From positions 16,256 to 26,680 of the forward strand of contig MHPA01000028.1 in the NCBI GenBank assembly GCA_001820255.1: a stretch of 10,425 bases of DNA, written 5' to 3'. The translations under genes were made by a program, and so were the position numbers. Positions 1 to 6,309 of this stretch are shown here, piece after piece (within the stretch, counting starts at the first letter, position 1; every line of letters begins with the position of its first letter). Under the pieces are notes generated by a model. The model did not search any database. It worked only from the letters and a program-made list of their open reading frames with translations, and was not told the origin of the DNA. The DNA is from Candidatus Staskawiczbacteria bacterium RIFCSPLOWO2_01_FULL_38_12b (GTDB lineage Bacteria > Patescibacteriota > Minisyncoccia > Minisyncoccales > Staskawiczbacteraceae).

Positions 1-1483
1 TCGTGTAGTTAAGCGAAGCATACCCCTGGCTGGTGCTTTTTATTTTGTCGTACAAATTTGCCACAATGGCTCGAAGCGGCGCCTCGTATTTTATAATCGC
101 ACGCTCGGCCGAAAGATAATTAGTTTCTAAATAATTTCCCCGTACATCTTTTAACGTATCCATAAGCTTTCCTAAATAACCCGACGGGGCGATAATTTCC
201 AAAAGCACCCATGGCTCTTGCATGGTTTCAATACCGGAAGGGTCTGGCCAATCGGAAGCCGAATATACTACACGTTCTTGCCCCCGTTTATCAAAAATGT
301 TATAAATTACCGACGGCGTTGAAATAACCAAGCCCAGATTAAATTCCCGCTCAAGCCGTTCTGAAATAATTTCAACGTGGAGCGTACCTAAAAATCCGCA
401 GCGAAACCCCCTGCCCAGTGCTTCTTTCATTTCGGGCTCATAGATTAATGCGGGGTCTTGTAACTTTAATTTTGATAATGCCACTTTAAGCACATCAAAT
501 TCATCGGGGTCTTCGGGATAAAAGCTGGCAAAGACCATGGGGTTGGGCTCAGAATAACCGGGCAAGGGCATTGGTAATTGGGAATTAGGGCTTGGCAATT
601 TCACTATGGTGTCGCCCACCCGAACTTTGCCAGGCTCTTTAATGCCCGTGGCAATATAGCCGATTTCACCGGTGAAAATTTCTTGCTGGGGTAAAATTAC
701 CGGAGTCAGATATCCAAGCTCTTTTACCTCCGCCTGTGTTTTGGTAGCTAGTAACTCAATTTTTTCGCGGTCTTTGATACTGCCATCAATTACTCTAACT
801 AAAGCTAAAACTCCTTTAAAAGAATCATAGGTGGAGTCAAAAATCAATGCGCGAAATGGCCTGTCCTCCGAAGCCTTGGCGTAGGAGGATTGCCCATCCT
901 TTGCTAAAGCTTCGGAGGGCGCCACAACACTACCGTGTGGTGGCGGAATTTTTTGAACCACCGCCTGCAATACCTGTTCAACATTAAGCCCATTTTTAGC
1001 TGAAATTTTTATTACGTCTTCTGGCATAATGCCAAGTACGTTAGCCAATTCCTGGCAGGACTCTTCAATACGCGCAGCCGGCATATCAATTTTATTTACC
1101 ACCGGAATAATTACCAAATGTTGTTTTTTTGCTAATTCAATATTGGCTAATGTTTGCGCTTGAATTCCCTGCGTAGCGTCCACCAACAATACCGCGCCTT
1201 CAACTGCGGCCAAAGACCGCGAAACTTCATAAGCAAAATCAACGTGACCCGGAGTGTCCACCAAATTTAAAATATATTCTTTACTATCTTGAGTGTAGTG
1301 CATCCGAACCGGTTTTAATTTAATGGTAATCCCCTTTTCTTTTTCCAATTCCATGCTGTCCAAAAACTGGGGTGTGATTTTATTGGTTACAATGGTTTTT
1401 GTCATATCCAAAAGCCTATCCGCCAAGGTGGACTTGCCGTGATCCACATGCGCTATAATAACGAAATTTCTTATATTATTCAT
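1..1483 (-). CDS. lepA: Elongation factor 4 (EF-4/LepA), N-terminal 494 codons, runs off the left edge
   Basis: Translational GTPase that acts on the ribosome and is thought to back-translocate or remodel stalled elongation or initiation complexes. The frame opens MNNIRNFVIIAHVDHGKS. Seen: the P-loop AHVDHGKST (residues 11-19), the LepA-type stretch LDSMELEKEKGITIK (41-55), DTPGHVDF (76-83), NKID (130-133) and SAK (161-163). Domains II and III and part of the LepA C-terminal region follow (GFRCGFLGTLHVEII, then MEPWVLLEI-like sequence read as MQEPWVLLEI). The family is about 600 residues, so roughly 100 are missing off the edge. The ATG is chosen because it matches the family N-terminus and has a good AAGGAAG ribosome site 6 nt upstream, rare in this window. 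The start overlaps the stop of the upstream endonuclease gene (ATGA), so translation is probably coupled. About 20 extra residues (roughly 185-207, including SSYAKASED) interrupt the join between G domain and domain II and come from a repeat insertion. Confidence 0.97.
   Translation of the reverse strand, partial: MNNIRNFVIIAHVDHGKSTLADRLLDMTKTIVTNKITPQFLDSMELEKEKGITIKLKPVRMHYTQDSKEYILNLVDTPGHVDFAYEVSRSLAAVEGAVLLVDATQGIQAQTLANIELAKKQHLVIIPVVNKIDMPAARIEESCQELANVLGIMPEDVIKISAKNGLNVEQVLQAVVQKIPPPHGSVVAPSEALAKDGQSSYAKASEDRPFRALIFDSTYDSFKGVLALVRVIDGSIKDREKIELLATKTQAEVKELGYLTPVILPQQEIFTGEIGYIATGIKEPGKVRVGDTIVKLPSPNSQLPMPLPGYSEPNPMVFASFYPEDPDEFDVLKVALSKLKLQDPALIYEPEMKEALGRGFRCGFLGTLHVEIISERLEREFNLGLVISTPSVIYNIFDKRGQERVVYSASDWPDPSGIETMQEPWVLLEIIAPSGYLGKLMDTLKDVRGNYLETNYLSAERAIIKYEAPLRAIVANLYDKIKSTSQGYASLNYT
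865..918. repeat. Palindromic repeat inserted in frame in lepA (AKASED-coding type)
   Basis: Ten-base inverted ends, CCTCCGAAGC (865-874) and GCTTCGGAGG (909-918), flank an inner segment that also folds in part. On the lepA strand it reads in frame as SEALAKDGQSSYAKASED. Other LepA proteins, such as that of E. coli, pass almost directly from the IPPPxG motif to the (P)xxALIxDS strand, so these residues are additional. From memory, AKASED-like peptides encoded by a GC-rich palindrome recur in many unrelated Patescibacteria proteins. That points to a mobile or proliferating repeat, not a LepA-specific domain. Confidence 0.7.
920..945. repeat. 26-bp palindrome beside the lepA repeat
   Basis: CGCCACAACAC (920-930) and GTGTGGTGGCG (935-945) are inverted copies with one mismatch and a 4-base loop (TACC). 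It lies one base from the preceding repeat and encodes the PPPHGSVVA part of LepA, where the family has the IPPPxG linker. Its left half may be native lepA sequence that happens to fit the palindrome, or the whole may belong to a compound insertion with the neighbouring repeat. Confidence 0.55.
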
Positions 1484-2319
1484 TTTATACTTCCTTTTAA
1501 TTTTCTTTTTTCCACATTTCTCACATTCTTTTCCATGTCACCTCTTCTTTTCTTGTGCTTAATATACGGATCAATTAAACTAATAAAATGCAACAAACTA
1601 TTTGCCTCATTCACGTTTAGCCTCCAGACATCTTTTTTGAAATTATAATTACCATATTTTACATAATCCCCCTTTTTAGCAACACGAAAAAATTTATTCA
1701 AAATATTATTTCTATCCAACCACTGATGAATCTGGAAAATTATTTCTTTATCATAGGCGTCCATTTTAAATCTCGCGCGCTTTTGATATATTCCAAAAGT
1801 TCCTTCTGCATCAATGTATCCTGCCGCAAAAGAGCGAAAATATTGCTCACTATTAATAATCCATTCTTCTACTAAATCACGTTTTGGTAGTAAAAATTCA
1901 AAACTTCTATTTAGATAGGCATTAACATTGGTAGATAGATTTTTCGATGATTTATATGAAATAACTTTTCCGTATTTTTTAAATAATTTTTTAAATAAAT
2001 CAATTTGTACATCGTGAGTGGTGTGAAGGCGCACCAAAACTGTTTCTGCGCTTGGACTTGTTTTAGAAACCGCTAAATCCCCAAGCCTAAAACCAATTAA
2101 ATATGATTTTTCTATAAGATCATCAGAAAAATCATATTTCTTGTATTTCATTCGAGCAAAAGAAGGAGTTTTTAGTGGAATGCCATATTCTTTCAAACGA
2201 TTGGTTACCGTTTTAAAACTGCACCCAAGTAACACCCCGATCGCATCAGGCGACTTATTTTTTACATGATAAAGCGTATATAATTTCTTTTTTGATAACT
2301 CAATTTTTATTCTTCCCAT
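1480..2319 (-). CDS. Free-standing double-motif LAGLIDADG homing endonuclease with N-terminal helix-turn-helix
   Basis: Predicted site-specific DNA endonuclease of 279 residues. Seen: an N-terminal helix-turn-helix-like segment (about 22-48, KSPDAIGVLLGCSFKTVTNR), then LAGLIDADG motif 1 as LIGFRLGDL (74-82, acidic residue D81) and motif 2 as AAGYIDAEG (165-173, acidic residue E172). The roughly 90-residue spacing fits a monomeric two-repeat enzyme (family knowledge), and both catalytic acids are present, so it may be active. It sits in no intron or intein: it has its own start, and lepA beside it is uninterrupted. Its TGA overlaps the lepA ATG (ATGA), and its Lys-rich tail (KRKLKGSIK) contains the lepA ribosome site. 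A promoter is placed so close that the message may be leaderless. It is more AT-rich than lepA, which suggests acquisition. Target site unknown; the lepA 5' junction is a natural guess (inference). Confidence 0.9.
   Translation of the reverse strand: MGRIKIELSKKKLYTLYHVKNKSPDAIGVLLGCSFKTVTNRLKEYGIPLKTPSFARMKYKKYDFSDDLIEKSYLIGFRLGDLAVSKTSPSAETVLVRLHTTHDVQIDLFKKLFKKYGKVISYKSSKNLSTNVNAYLNRSFEFLLPKRDLVEEWIINSEQYFRSFAAGYIDAEGTFGIYQKRARFKMDAYDKEIIFQIHQWLDRNNILNKFFRVAKKGDYVKYGNYNFKKDVWRLNVNEANSLLHFISLIDPYIKHKKRRGDMEKNVRNVEKRKLKGSIK
1490..1496 (-). promoter_or_regulatory. Shine-Dalgarno sequence of lepA inside the endonuclease gene
   Basis: AAGGAAG ends 6 nt before the lepA ATG and lies within the last codons of the upstream endonuclease gene. 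It supports the chosen lepA start and suggests that lepA is translated from the same message as the endonuclease. Confidence 0.7.
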
Positions 2320-2325
2320 AATCTA

Positions 2326-2353
2326 TTTATACCATTTATGGGAAATAATGCAA
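2326..2353 (-). promoter_or_regulatory. Predicted sigma-70-type promoter of the endonuclease-lepA unit, probably leaderless
   Basis: On the minus strand, TTGCAT (2348-2353) and TATAAA (2326-2331) are separated by 16 bases. The endonuclease ATG begins 7 bases after the -10 box, so transcription would begin at or next to the A of the ATG, giving a leaderless message. No Shine-Dalgarno sequence is seen before this ATG, in keeping with that. By position it would also drive lepA. Confidence 0.5.
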
Positions 2354-2416
2354 ATCTACTTATTTCAAATTAATACAAAGATTTCAGATATGTTCTTGTG
2401 ACATTTTTATTTATTA

Positions 2417-2505
2417 GACCTGTTGCGAAATAAGAATCTACTGCAAATTCCATATTTTGGTTGAAAATGTGCAATTTGCAGTAAAAGCTTATTTTGCAAG
2501 AGGTC
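2417..2505. repeat. 89-bp near-perfect palindrome, MITE-like, overlapping the end of the peptidase gene
   Basis: The two halves pair around position 2461. GACCT/AGGTC, TTGCGAAATAAG/CTTATTTTGCAA, TACTGCAAATT/AATTTGCAGTA and CATATTTT/AAAATGTG pair in turn. They are separated only by symmetric mismatches: 1x1 at 2422/2500, a mostly unpaired 4x4 at 2435-2438, and 1x1 at 2450/2472. The loop is five bases or fewer. The layout resembles a miniature inverted-repeat element made of two outward-facing transposon ends. No clear target-site duplication is seen. The right arm supplies the last codons and the stop of the metallopeptidase-like gene. In RNA it would make a very stable hairpin and could also end transcription, but there is no clean U-tract. 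Confidence 0.75.
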
Positions 2506-3256
2506 CATATAAGCCCAGCTCTATTCTTTGTCGAATAATATCACTGTAACTAGATAACGCATGGTGAATGAAACTTCTAACGTCATCTTTACTAAGACCA
2601 TCCCTCCCCAATATCGGCTTTACTTTACTAAGCGCAAATGCCCAGGCATTCCTTTCTCTTTTTAAAACTTCTTCTAAGTTTTTTTTTGTTGGATTTTGGT
2701 CATTTGCTCTATTCATTGCTTTGTATGAATTAATAAAATATTCTTTGTCTTTTTTTTCTTCGATTTGCTCATAGTCTATGCTGTGCCCAATTTCATGCAA
2801 AAGATTCAAAATAATTTTTGGCCTTGCTAAACTCCCCCAAATATAAATAGTCTTATATTCCACATCCGCATTTCCACCAAAAATTGTTTTATCTTTTGGT
2901 ATAAAAATTATTTTATAGCCAATTGGTAAATCTTCCAATACATTGATTGTTTTACTATCGTCTTTTTTTCCAATACTTACATCATCTAAAAGTCGTAGTT
3001 GGCTTGCATCTATTTGCCTTTCTTGTAAAAAGTCCTGATTTAAACCAGAGACATCTTCGGGTTTGGGTGACCGGTAAGAAAAAGAAATTACTAAATTATC
3101 TTTTTCCAAAGAAATATCACCCTTATCTTTATAATCAACCCCGTCCAGCGATTCAGATAACTTTTTGTGTGATTCATAGGTTCTTATTTGATCCTCTGGG
3201 GATAATTCTTTTTTTTCTAAATGACTTTCGAGGTATCCCCCTCTTTCAACTGACAT
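2489..3256 (-). CDS. Small HExxH metallopeptidase-like protein
   Basis: No specific family recognised. From the ATG at 3256 it has 255 residues. Seen: a zinc-peptidase motif LLHEIGHSID (HEIGH at about 154-158) and, 47 residues after the first His, an acidic residue in KRERNAWAFAL (E at about 201) that could be the third zinc ligand, as in gluzincin-type or ImmA/IrrE-like peptidases (family knowledge). The N-terminal half is charged, with no signal peptide or membrane segment, so the protein is probably cytoplasmic. The frame continues to a GTG at 3301 that would add 15 hydrophobic residues. The ATG is preferred, but neither start has a good ribosome site. Its last residues, GPLAK and the stop, are encoded by one arm of the 89-bp palindrome, so the C-terminus may have been truncated or replaced by an insertion. 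It lies in the AT-rich block between lepA and murJ, downstream of murJ. Confidence 0.7.
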   Translation of the reverse strand: MSVERGGYLESHLEKKELSPEDQIRTYESHKKLSESLDGVDYKDKGDISLEKDNLVISFSYRSPKPEDVSGLNQDFLQERQIDASQLRLLDDVSIGKKDDSKTINVLEDLPIGYKIIFIPKDKTIFGGNADVEYKTIYIWGSLARPKIILNLLHEIGHSIDYEQIEEKKDKEYFINSYKAMNRANDQNPTKKNLEEVLKRERNAWAFALSKVKPILGRDGLSKDDVRSFIHHALSSYSDIIRQRIELGLYGPLAK

Positions 3257-3321
3257 ATACGTAAAAATTAATAGTATTGACTGGCTTTTTTGAATAATCA
3301 CTTTGAGTTACAAAAGTATTT

Positions 3322-5007
3322 CTAATTCAAGGTTCTTAAAAATCTTTTAAAAAATGATTCTCCAATCATATGGATTTCCGGTGATTTTAAGATAAGGGCG
3401 GTGGCGACGTAAGCTACTAATCCAAGCCCGCCGGATACGGCCAGTTGCAAAAACACCCCCCAAAATGCCTGTAACTGTACGATATTAAACTGTACCAATA
3501 GTTGGCGGGCCGAAAGAAGCACCACCGCCATCACCATACCGGAAATAAACATTTTTCCCACCGATACCAATACTTGCCTAATATTAAAAATGCCTAACTT
3601 TTTATGGATAAAAAATACCAGCAACAGAGCTTCGCAAATGGCCGTAATGGTAAAAGCCAACGACAAACCTACAATACTGATATTTTGTATTGATTGCAAT
3701 TTTATGATAGCATGTAAAAAACTTGAAAATCCATTAGTAAAACCCAGTAGCCAGACAAACGTTATGCTCATAGTAATATTACATAGAACCGTGGCGACGC
3801 TTATAATTGCGGGAATTTTTGTATTATGAGCCGCATAAAATGTTTTTGAGAGCAAAAAAATCAACCCTTGGGCACACAGTCCCAAACTGAAAATTCCAAG
3901 GCAGGCAGCGGTCAGGCGCGTGTCCATCCAGGTAAACTTGCCCGTTCCCAAAATAACTCTCACGATTTGTGCCCGCAACAAAAAAATACCAATACTCACG
4001 GGTATGCTTAAAAAAAGTATTTGTAAAAATCCAGCCGAAAATTTTCTTTCAAAACTTTTTTTATATTCCCTCGCTTCTTTGGAACTTTTGGCGGAGGCGA
4101 AATTGGAATATGCCGATGATAGGGCAGGAAAAATCGCCGTTGAGAGTGAAATAGAAATGGCATTTATTAAAATAGAAGAGAGCGTATTTGCCAAATTAAA
4201 AATGGCGATGCTTCCGGTTGCCAAGGTTGAAGCAATGGCGGTAATAACAATGGCATTAAATTGGCCGGCTCCAAGACCCAAAGACCTTGGCACCATCAGG
4301 ATAAAAGTTTTTTTAACTCCCGGATGCCCAAAATCAATTTTGGGCTGATAGGTAAATCCTGAGTATAAAAATGCGGGGATTTGGATAAGTAAATGCAATA
4401 CCGCTCCAAGCACCACGCCAAAAGCCAATCCCTTCAATCCGAATATCGGCACAAAAAATATAATACCCGTAATAATGCCAAGGTTATACATAATGGGAGC
4501 CAATGCCGTTACCAAAAACCTATGAAACACCTGTAAAATTCCGCTGATAATGCTTGAAACCCCTAAAATAATAGGGCTTAAAAACATGATGCGCATGAGC
4601 ATCACGGTCGTTTCTTTTTTTTCCGGAGAAAATCCAGGAGCAATGATATTGATTAAAAAAGGGGCAGCTATGATTAAAATAACAGAAACAATAATTAAAA
4701 ACGTCAAAAAGGTAGTTAAAAGAATCGACAGATAGCGCCAAGCTTCCTGTTTTGAATGGATTACATATGAATTGAATATGGGGATGATGGCGGCTGAAAT
4801 TGCCCCAAACACTAAAATCAAGGCGATAAAATCCGGCACTGTAAAAGCAGAATAATACATATCCAATTCATTGCCCGCCCCGAAACGGCCGGCCAAAAGA
4901 CGGTCACGTAAAAGACCCAACAGGGCAGATAACAAATAAGACCCCGCCAAAATGAGCGAGGCAAAACTAACACTTTTTGTCTGGATGGCAAGAAGTTTTT
5001 TTATCAA
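3322..5007 (-). CDS. murJ: Lipid II flippase MurJ (MviN family)
   Basis: Polytopic inner-membrane transporter of the MOP superfamily that moves lipid II across the cytoplasmic membrane for peptidoglycan synthesis. 561 residues, slightly above the usual 510-530, with some 14 hydrophobic segments visible. The N-terminal signature is clear: GLLRDRLLAGRFGAGNELD (31-49) with R34, R36, R41 and D49, then PDFIALILVFGAISAAIIPIF (58-78). These match the Arg-rich cavity region of MurJ. The start is a TTG: reading upstream, an in-frame TAA occurs 11 codons before it and no ATG or GTG lies between. The TTG start gives MIKKLLAIQTK, which fits the family, but no ribosome site is close. The acetyltransferase gene lies 75 nt upstream on the same strand and may share its promoter. 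The stop is TAG. Confidence 0.95.
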   Translation of the reverse strand: MIKKLLAIQTKSVSFASLILAGSYLLSALLGLLRDRLLAGRFGAGNELDMYYSAFTVPDFIALILVFGAISAAIIPIFNSYVIHSKQEAWRYLSILLTTFLTFLIIVSVILIIAAPFLINIIAPGFSPEKKETTVMLMRIMFLSPIILGVSSIISGILQVFHRFLVTALAPIMYNLGIITGIIFFVPIFGLKGLAFGVVLGAVLHLLIQIPAFLYSGFTYQPKIDFGHPGVKKTFILMVPRSLGLGAGQFNAIVITAIASTLATGSIAIFNLANTLSSILINAISISLSTAIFPALSSAYSNFASAKSSKEAREYKKSFERKFSAGFLQILFLSIPVSIGIFLLRAQIVRVILGTGKFTWMDTRLTAACLGIFSLGLCAQGLIFLLSKTFYAAHNTKIPAIISVATVLCNITMSITFVWLLGFTNGFSSFLHAIIKLQSIQNISIVGLSLAFTITAICEALLLVFFIHKKLGIFNIRQVLVSVGKMFISGMVMAVVLLSARQLLVQFNIVQLQAFWGVFLQLAVSGGLGLVAYVATALILKSPEIHMIGESFFKRFLRTLN

Positions 5008-5037
5008 GAATTTATAAGACTGTGAATTATATAGGAT

Positions 5038-5070
5038 TTAACATTTGATCATAAAAATTTGTTCCCCCTT
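5038..5070 (-). promoter_or_regulatory. Strong Shine-Dalgarno with a four-codon in-frame mini-ORF before murJ
   Basis: On the minus strand AAGGGGG (5064-5070), one of the best ribosome sites in the window, precedes ATG ATC AAA TGT TAA (5052 to 5038). This mini-ORF (M-I-K-C-stop) is in the same frame as murJ, whose TTG start lies 30 nt beyond the TAA. It may be a leader ORF feeding ribosomes to the poor TTG start, or the remains of an older murJ start cut off by a nonsense change. The 11-nt spacing between site and ATG is long. Confidence 0.35.
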
Positions 5071-5082
5071 TCGTAAGTCCCA

Positions 5083-5514
5083 TTATAGCTTTTTTTCAAA
5101 GCAATAATAGGCGTTATTGTGGTAACTGCCGGTATGGTCAAGCATGATAAAACCTTTTTTAAGATAAAAACCCGCCATATTGTATTCGTTAAAAGAATAA
5201 GCATGTAAGGTGTCAAATCCTTTTTCTTTGGTAAATTGCATAGCAAACTCTATAAATTGGGTGCCAAATCCTTTGGACTGGAATTCTTTTTTTACCGCCA
5301 AGGTTTCTATATTAATTTTATTGGCTCTTTGGCGCAAACTCATAATTCCTATAACCGTTCCGTAATCTTCTCCCAAAAAATATTCCTTATTTTTAATTTG
5401 CTCTTCTACAAAGCTTTCGTTATTCCAGATGAAATAAGGGATGGGCAAATAAAGAAGATTTGCAACATCCATAATTTCTTTTTTGTCTTTTAATTCTGCT
5501 TGTCTTAATATCAT
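5083..5514 (-). CDS. GNAT-family N-acetyltransferase
   Basis: A 143-residue single-domain acetyl-CoA-dependent acyltransferase; substrate unknown. Seen: an N-terminal strand and helix MILRQAELKDKKEIMDVANL (1-20), a beta strand TLAVKKEFQ, and the acetyl-CoA pyrophosphate-binding loop QSKGFGTQF (79-87, fitting Q/RxxGxG/A). The C-terminal GNAT motif FYLKKGF (116-122) follows. Length and motif order are normal for the family, so it looks complete. The ATG at 5514 puts the first strand at the usual place. No ribosome site is seen, but a reasonable promoter lies about 45 nt upstream. It is first in a likely two-gene unit with murJ. Protein N-terminal or small-molecule acetylation cannot be told apart from the sequence. 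Confidence 0.85.
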   Translation of the reverse strand: MILRQAELKDKKEIMDVANLLYLPIPYFIWNNESFVEEQIKNKEYFLGEDYGTVIGIMSLRQRANKINIETLAVKKEFQSKGFGTQFIEFAMQFTKEKGFDTLHAYSFNEYNMAGFYLKKGFIMLDHTGSYHNNAYYCFEKKL

Positions 5515-5564
5515 ATATAAAGTGGCTGTATGCTATAAAAATTTGGTAAAATTATCGTATGTAT

Positions 5565-5593
5565 ATTGTAGTATGTATCATCGCATTTTACAA
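5565..5593 (-). promoter_or_regulatory. Predicted promoter for the acetyltransferase-murJ unit
   Basis: On the minus strand TTGTAA (5588-5593) and TACAAT (5565-5570) are spaced by 17 bases, giving a leader of about 45 nt before the acetyltransferase ATG. It lies back to back with the rnpB promoter, whose -35 box begins only five bases away, so the two may compete for polymerase. Confidence 0.45.
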
Positions 5594-5597
5594 TAAT

Positions 5598-5626
5598 TTG
5601 ACAAGGAATTTAAATAATGCTATTGT
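5598..5626 (+). promoter_or_regulatory. Predicted sigma-70 promoter of rnpB
   Basis: Consensus TTGACA (5598-5603), a 17-base spacer, and TATTGT (5621-5626). The expected start, about 5632-5634, coincides with the first base of the terminal P1 helix of the RNase P RNA, so promoter and RNA end support each other. Confidence 0.7.
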
Positions 5627-5935
5627 TATATTGTCTTAGCAAGATGAGTGATTGCTCTTTTCGATTTATCGAAAGGAGAGGAAAGTCCGAACACCCACTC
5701 TCCAAAAGGAGGTTAAAATAATAGCGTCCCGATAAAAATTCATCAGAATTTTTATACGAGGATCCGCGATTTCTGCATAATTCATATATAGAAATCGGAA
5801 GCTAACAGCCGCCTGCAGTAATGCACGAGGTGCGAACAGAAACGCCGAGGCCGAAAGGCCAAGGCGCCCGTCAGGGCGAATTTAGCAGAAATGCTAAAAT
5901 GAAACGGCTAAATCCTTATTGGGCGCAAGAACAAA

Positions 5936-5961
5936 CCCTTCGACGAGCTCAGGGTAAAGCC
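5936..5961. repeat. CCCTTCGAC...GCTCAGGG repeat inside rnpB
   Basis: CCCTTCGAC and GCTCAGGGTAAAG, almost adjacent here, also occur on the minus strand inside recJ (7764-7790), with only the few bases between them differing. It is followed at about 5961-5995 by an AT-rich hairpin (AAAATTCAT/ATGAATTTT inside CTGAA/TTCAG). Two copies 1.8 kb apart, in an RNA gene and a protein gene, show a dispersed repeat. From memory, this TTCGAC...GCTCAGG type is abundant in Patescibacteria genomes. Confidence 0.75.
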
Positions 5962-6085
5962 TGAAAAATTCATCTATGAATTTTAAATTCAGAGAAGGAG
6001 CAAAGTAGTTCGCAAGAGTCAGGCGCAGCATTGTGCCTGACCAGAGGCAAACAGCAATGTTTGTCCCAGATAGATAATCACAGCC

Positions 6086-6208
6086 TTGTGCGTGGCACAA
6101 GAGATTTAAGAACATTGATTTATGATTTAAGAATAGAAACGACACGTCGTCGGCGAATTCATAATTCATAAATTTTAAATCTTGATTCTCTCGCACCGCG
6201 CGCGAGGT
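6086..6208 (+). other. Expanded helix (P19 position) of the RNase P RNA
   Basis: Between the conserved AGATAGATAATCACAGCC and ACAGAATTCGGCTTA segments, where many bacteria carry a short P19 helix, there are about 120 nt. AT-rich arms such as GATTTAA/TTAAATC and ATTTATGA/TCATAAAT pair across an apex containing ACGACACGTCGTCGG. The 3' arm has repeated TTCATAA words (ATTCATAATTCATAAATT), like AT-rich intergenic repeats of these genomes. The P19 assignment rests on position alone. Confidence 0.5.
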
Positions 6209-6242
6209 GACAGAATTCGGCTTACAGTCTTGCTAAGACAAT

Positions 6243-6283
6243 AAAAAAATCGTCCTGAATTTTTATCGAAGGACGATTTTTTT
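6243..6283. terminator. Intrinsic terminator of rnpB, probably bidirectional with rnhA
   Basis: A perfect 14-bp stem, AAAAAAATCGTCCT (6243-6256) with AGGACGATTTTTTT (6270-6283), has a 13-base loop. It gives a U-tract on either strand. On the plus strand it starts three bases after the P1 helix of rnpB. On the minus strand it lies 27 bases after the rnhA stop codon. One hairpin would therefore serve both converging units. Confidence 0.9.
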
Positions 6284-6309
6284 GTTTAGAAATTCTTACA
6301 GACGAGGCC

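Larger units (their letters stand above)
5632..6240 (+). ncRNA. rnpB: RNase P RNA, bacterial type, enlarged to about 609 nt
   Basis: Catalytic RNA of RNase P, which removes the 5' leader from pre-tRNAs. Ends are set by a perfect 12-bp P1 helix (5632-5643 with 6229-6240). Conserved pieces in order: a P3-like hairpin CTCTTTTCGA...TCGAAAGGAG; GAGGAAAGTCCG (5678-5689, P4 5' side); the P7-P10 region CTAACAGCCGCC...GGTGCGAACAGAAACG; GAAACGGCTAAATCC (5901-5915); AGATAGATAATCACAGCC (6068-6085); and ACAGAATTCGGCTTA (6210-6224, P4 3' side). Usual bacterial RNAs are 350-400 nt. The excess lies in added AT-rich hairpins: a 10-bp stem around 5737-5760, a CGATTTCT/AGAAATCG stem around 5768-5797, a repeat-derived block at 5936-5995, and a long insert at 6086-6208. 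All core motifs are intact, so it is probably functional. A terminator follows directly. Confidence 0.95.

Noticed and set aside
1480..1482. TGA read as glycine, as in Gracilibacteria and Absconditabacteria
   Set aside because: The conserved genes in the window read through without any in-frame TGA needing to be sense, and the endonuclease ends cleanly at TGA overlapping the lepA ATG.
1480..1483. Intron or intein in lepA to explain the homing endonuclease
   Set aside because: The lepA frame is continuous from its ATG through all GTPase motifs, with the extra residues explained by a short repeat. The endonuclease lies outside it with its own start and stop.
3920..4348. 142-codon open frame on the plus strand opposite murJ
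   Set aside because: It is the complement of a clear MurJ coding region, has no recognisable motifs and no promoter or ribosome site. It is a shadow frame.
5894..6196. 100-codon open frame on the minus strand (contains LYPELVEGFVLAPN)
   Set aside because: It lies entirely inside rnpB, antisense to conserved RNase P motifs. Its peptide is the reverse reading of the CCCTTCGAC...GCTCAGGG repeat and AT-rich inserts, not a protein.
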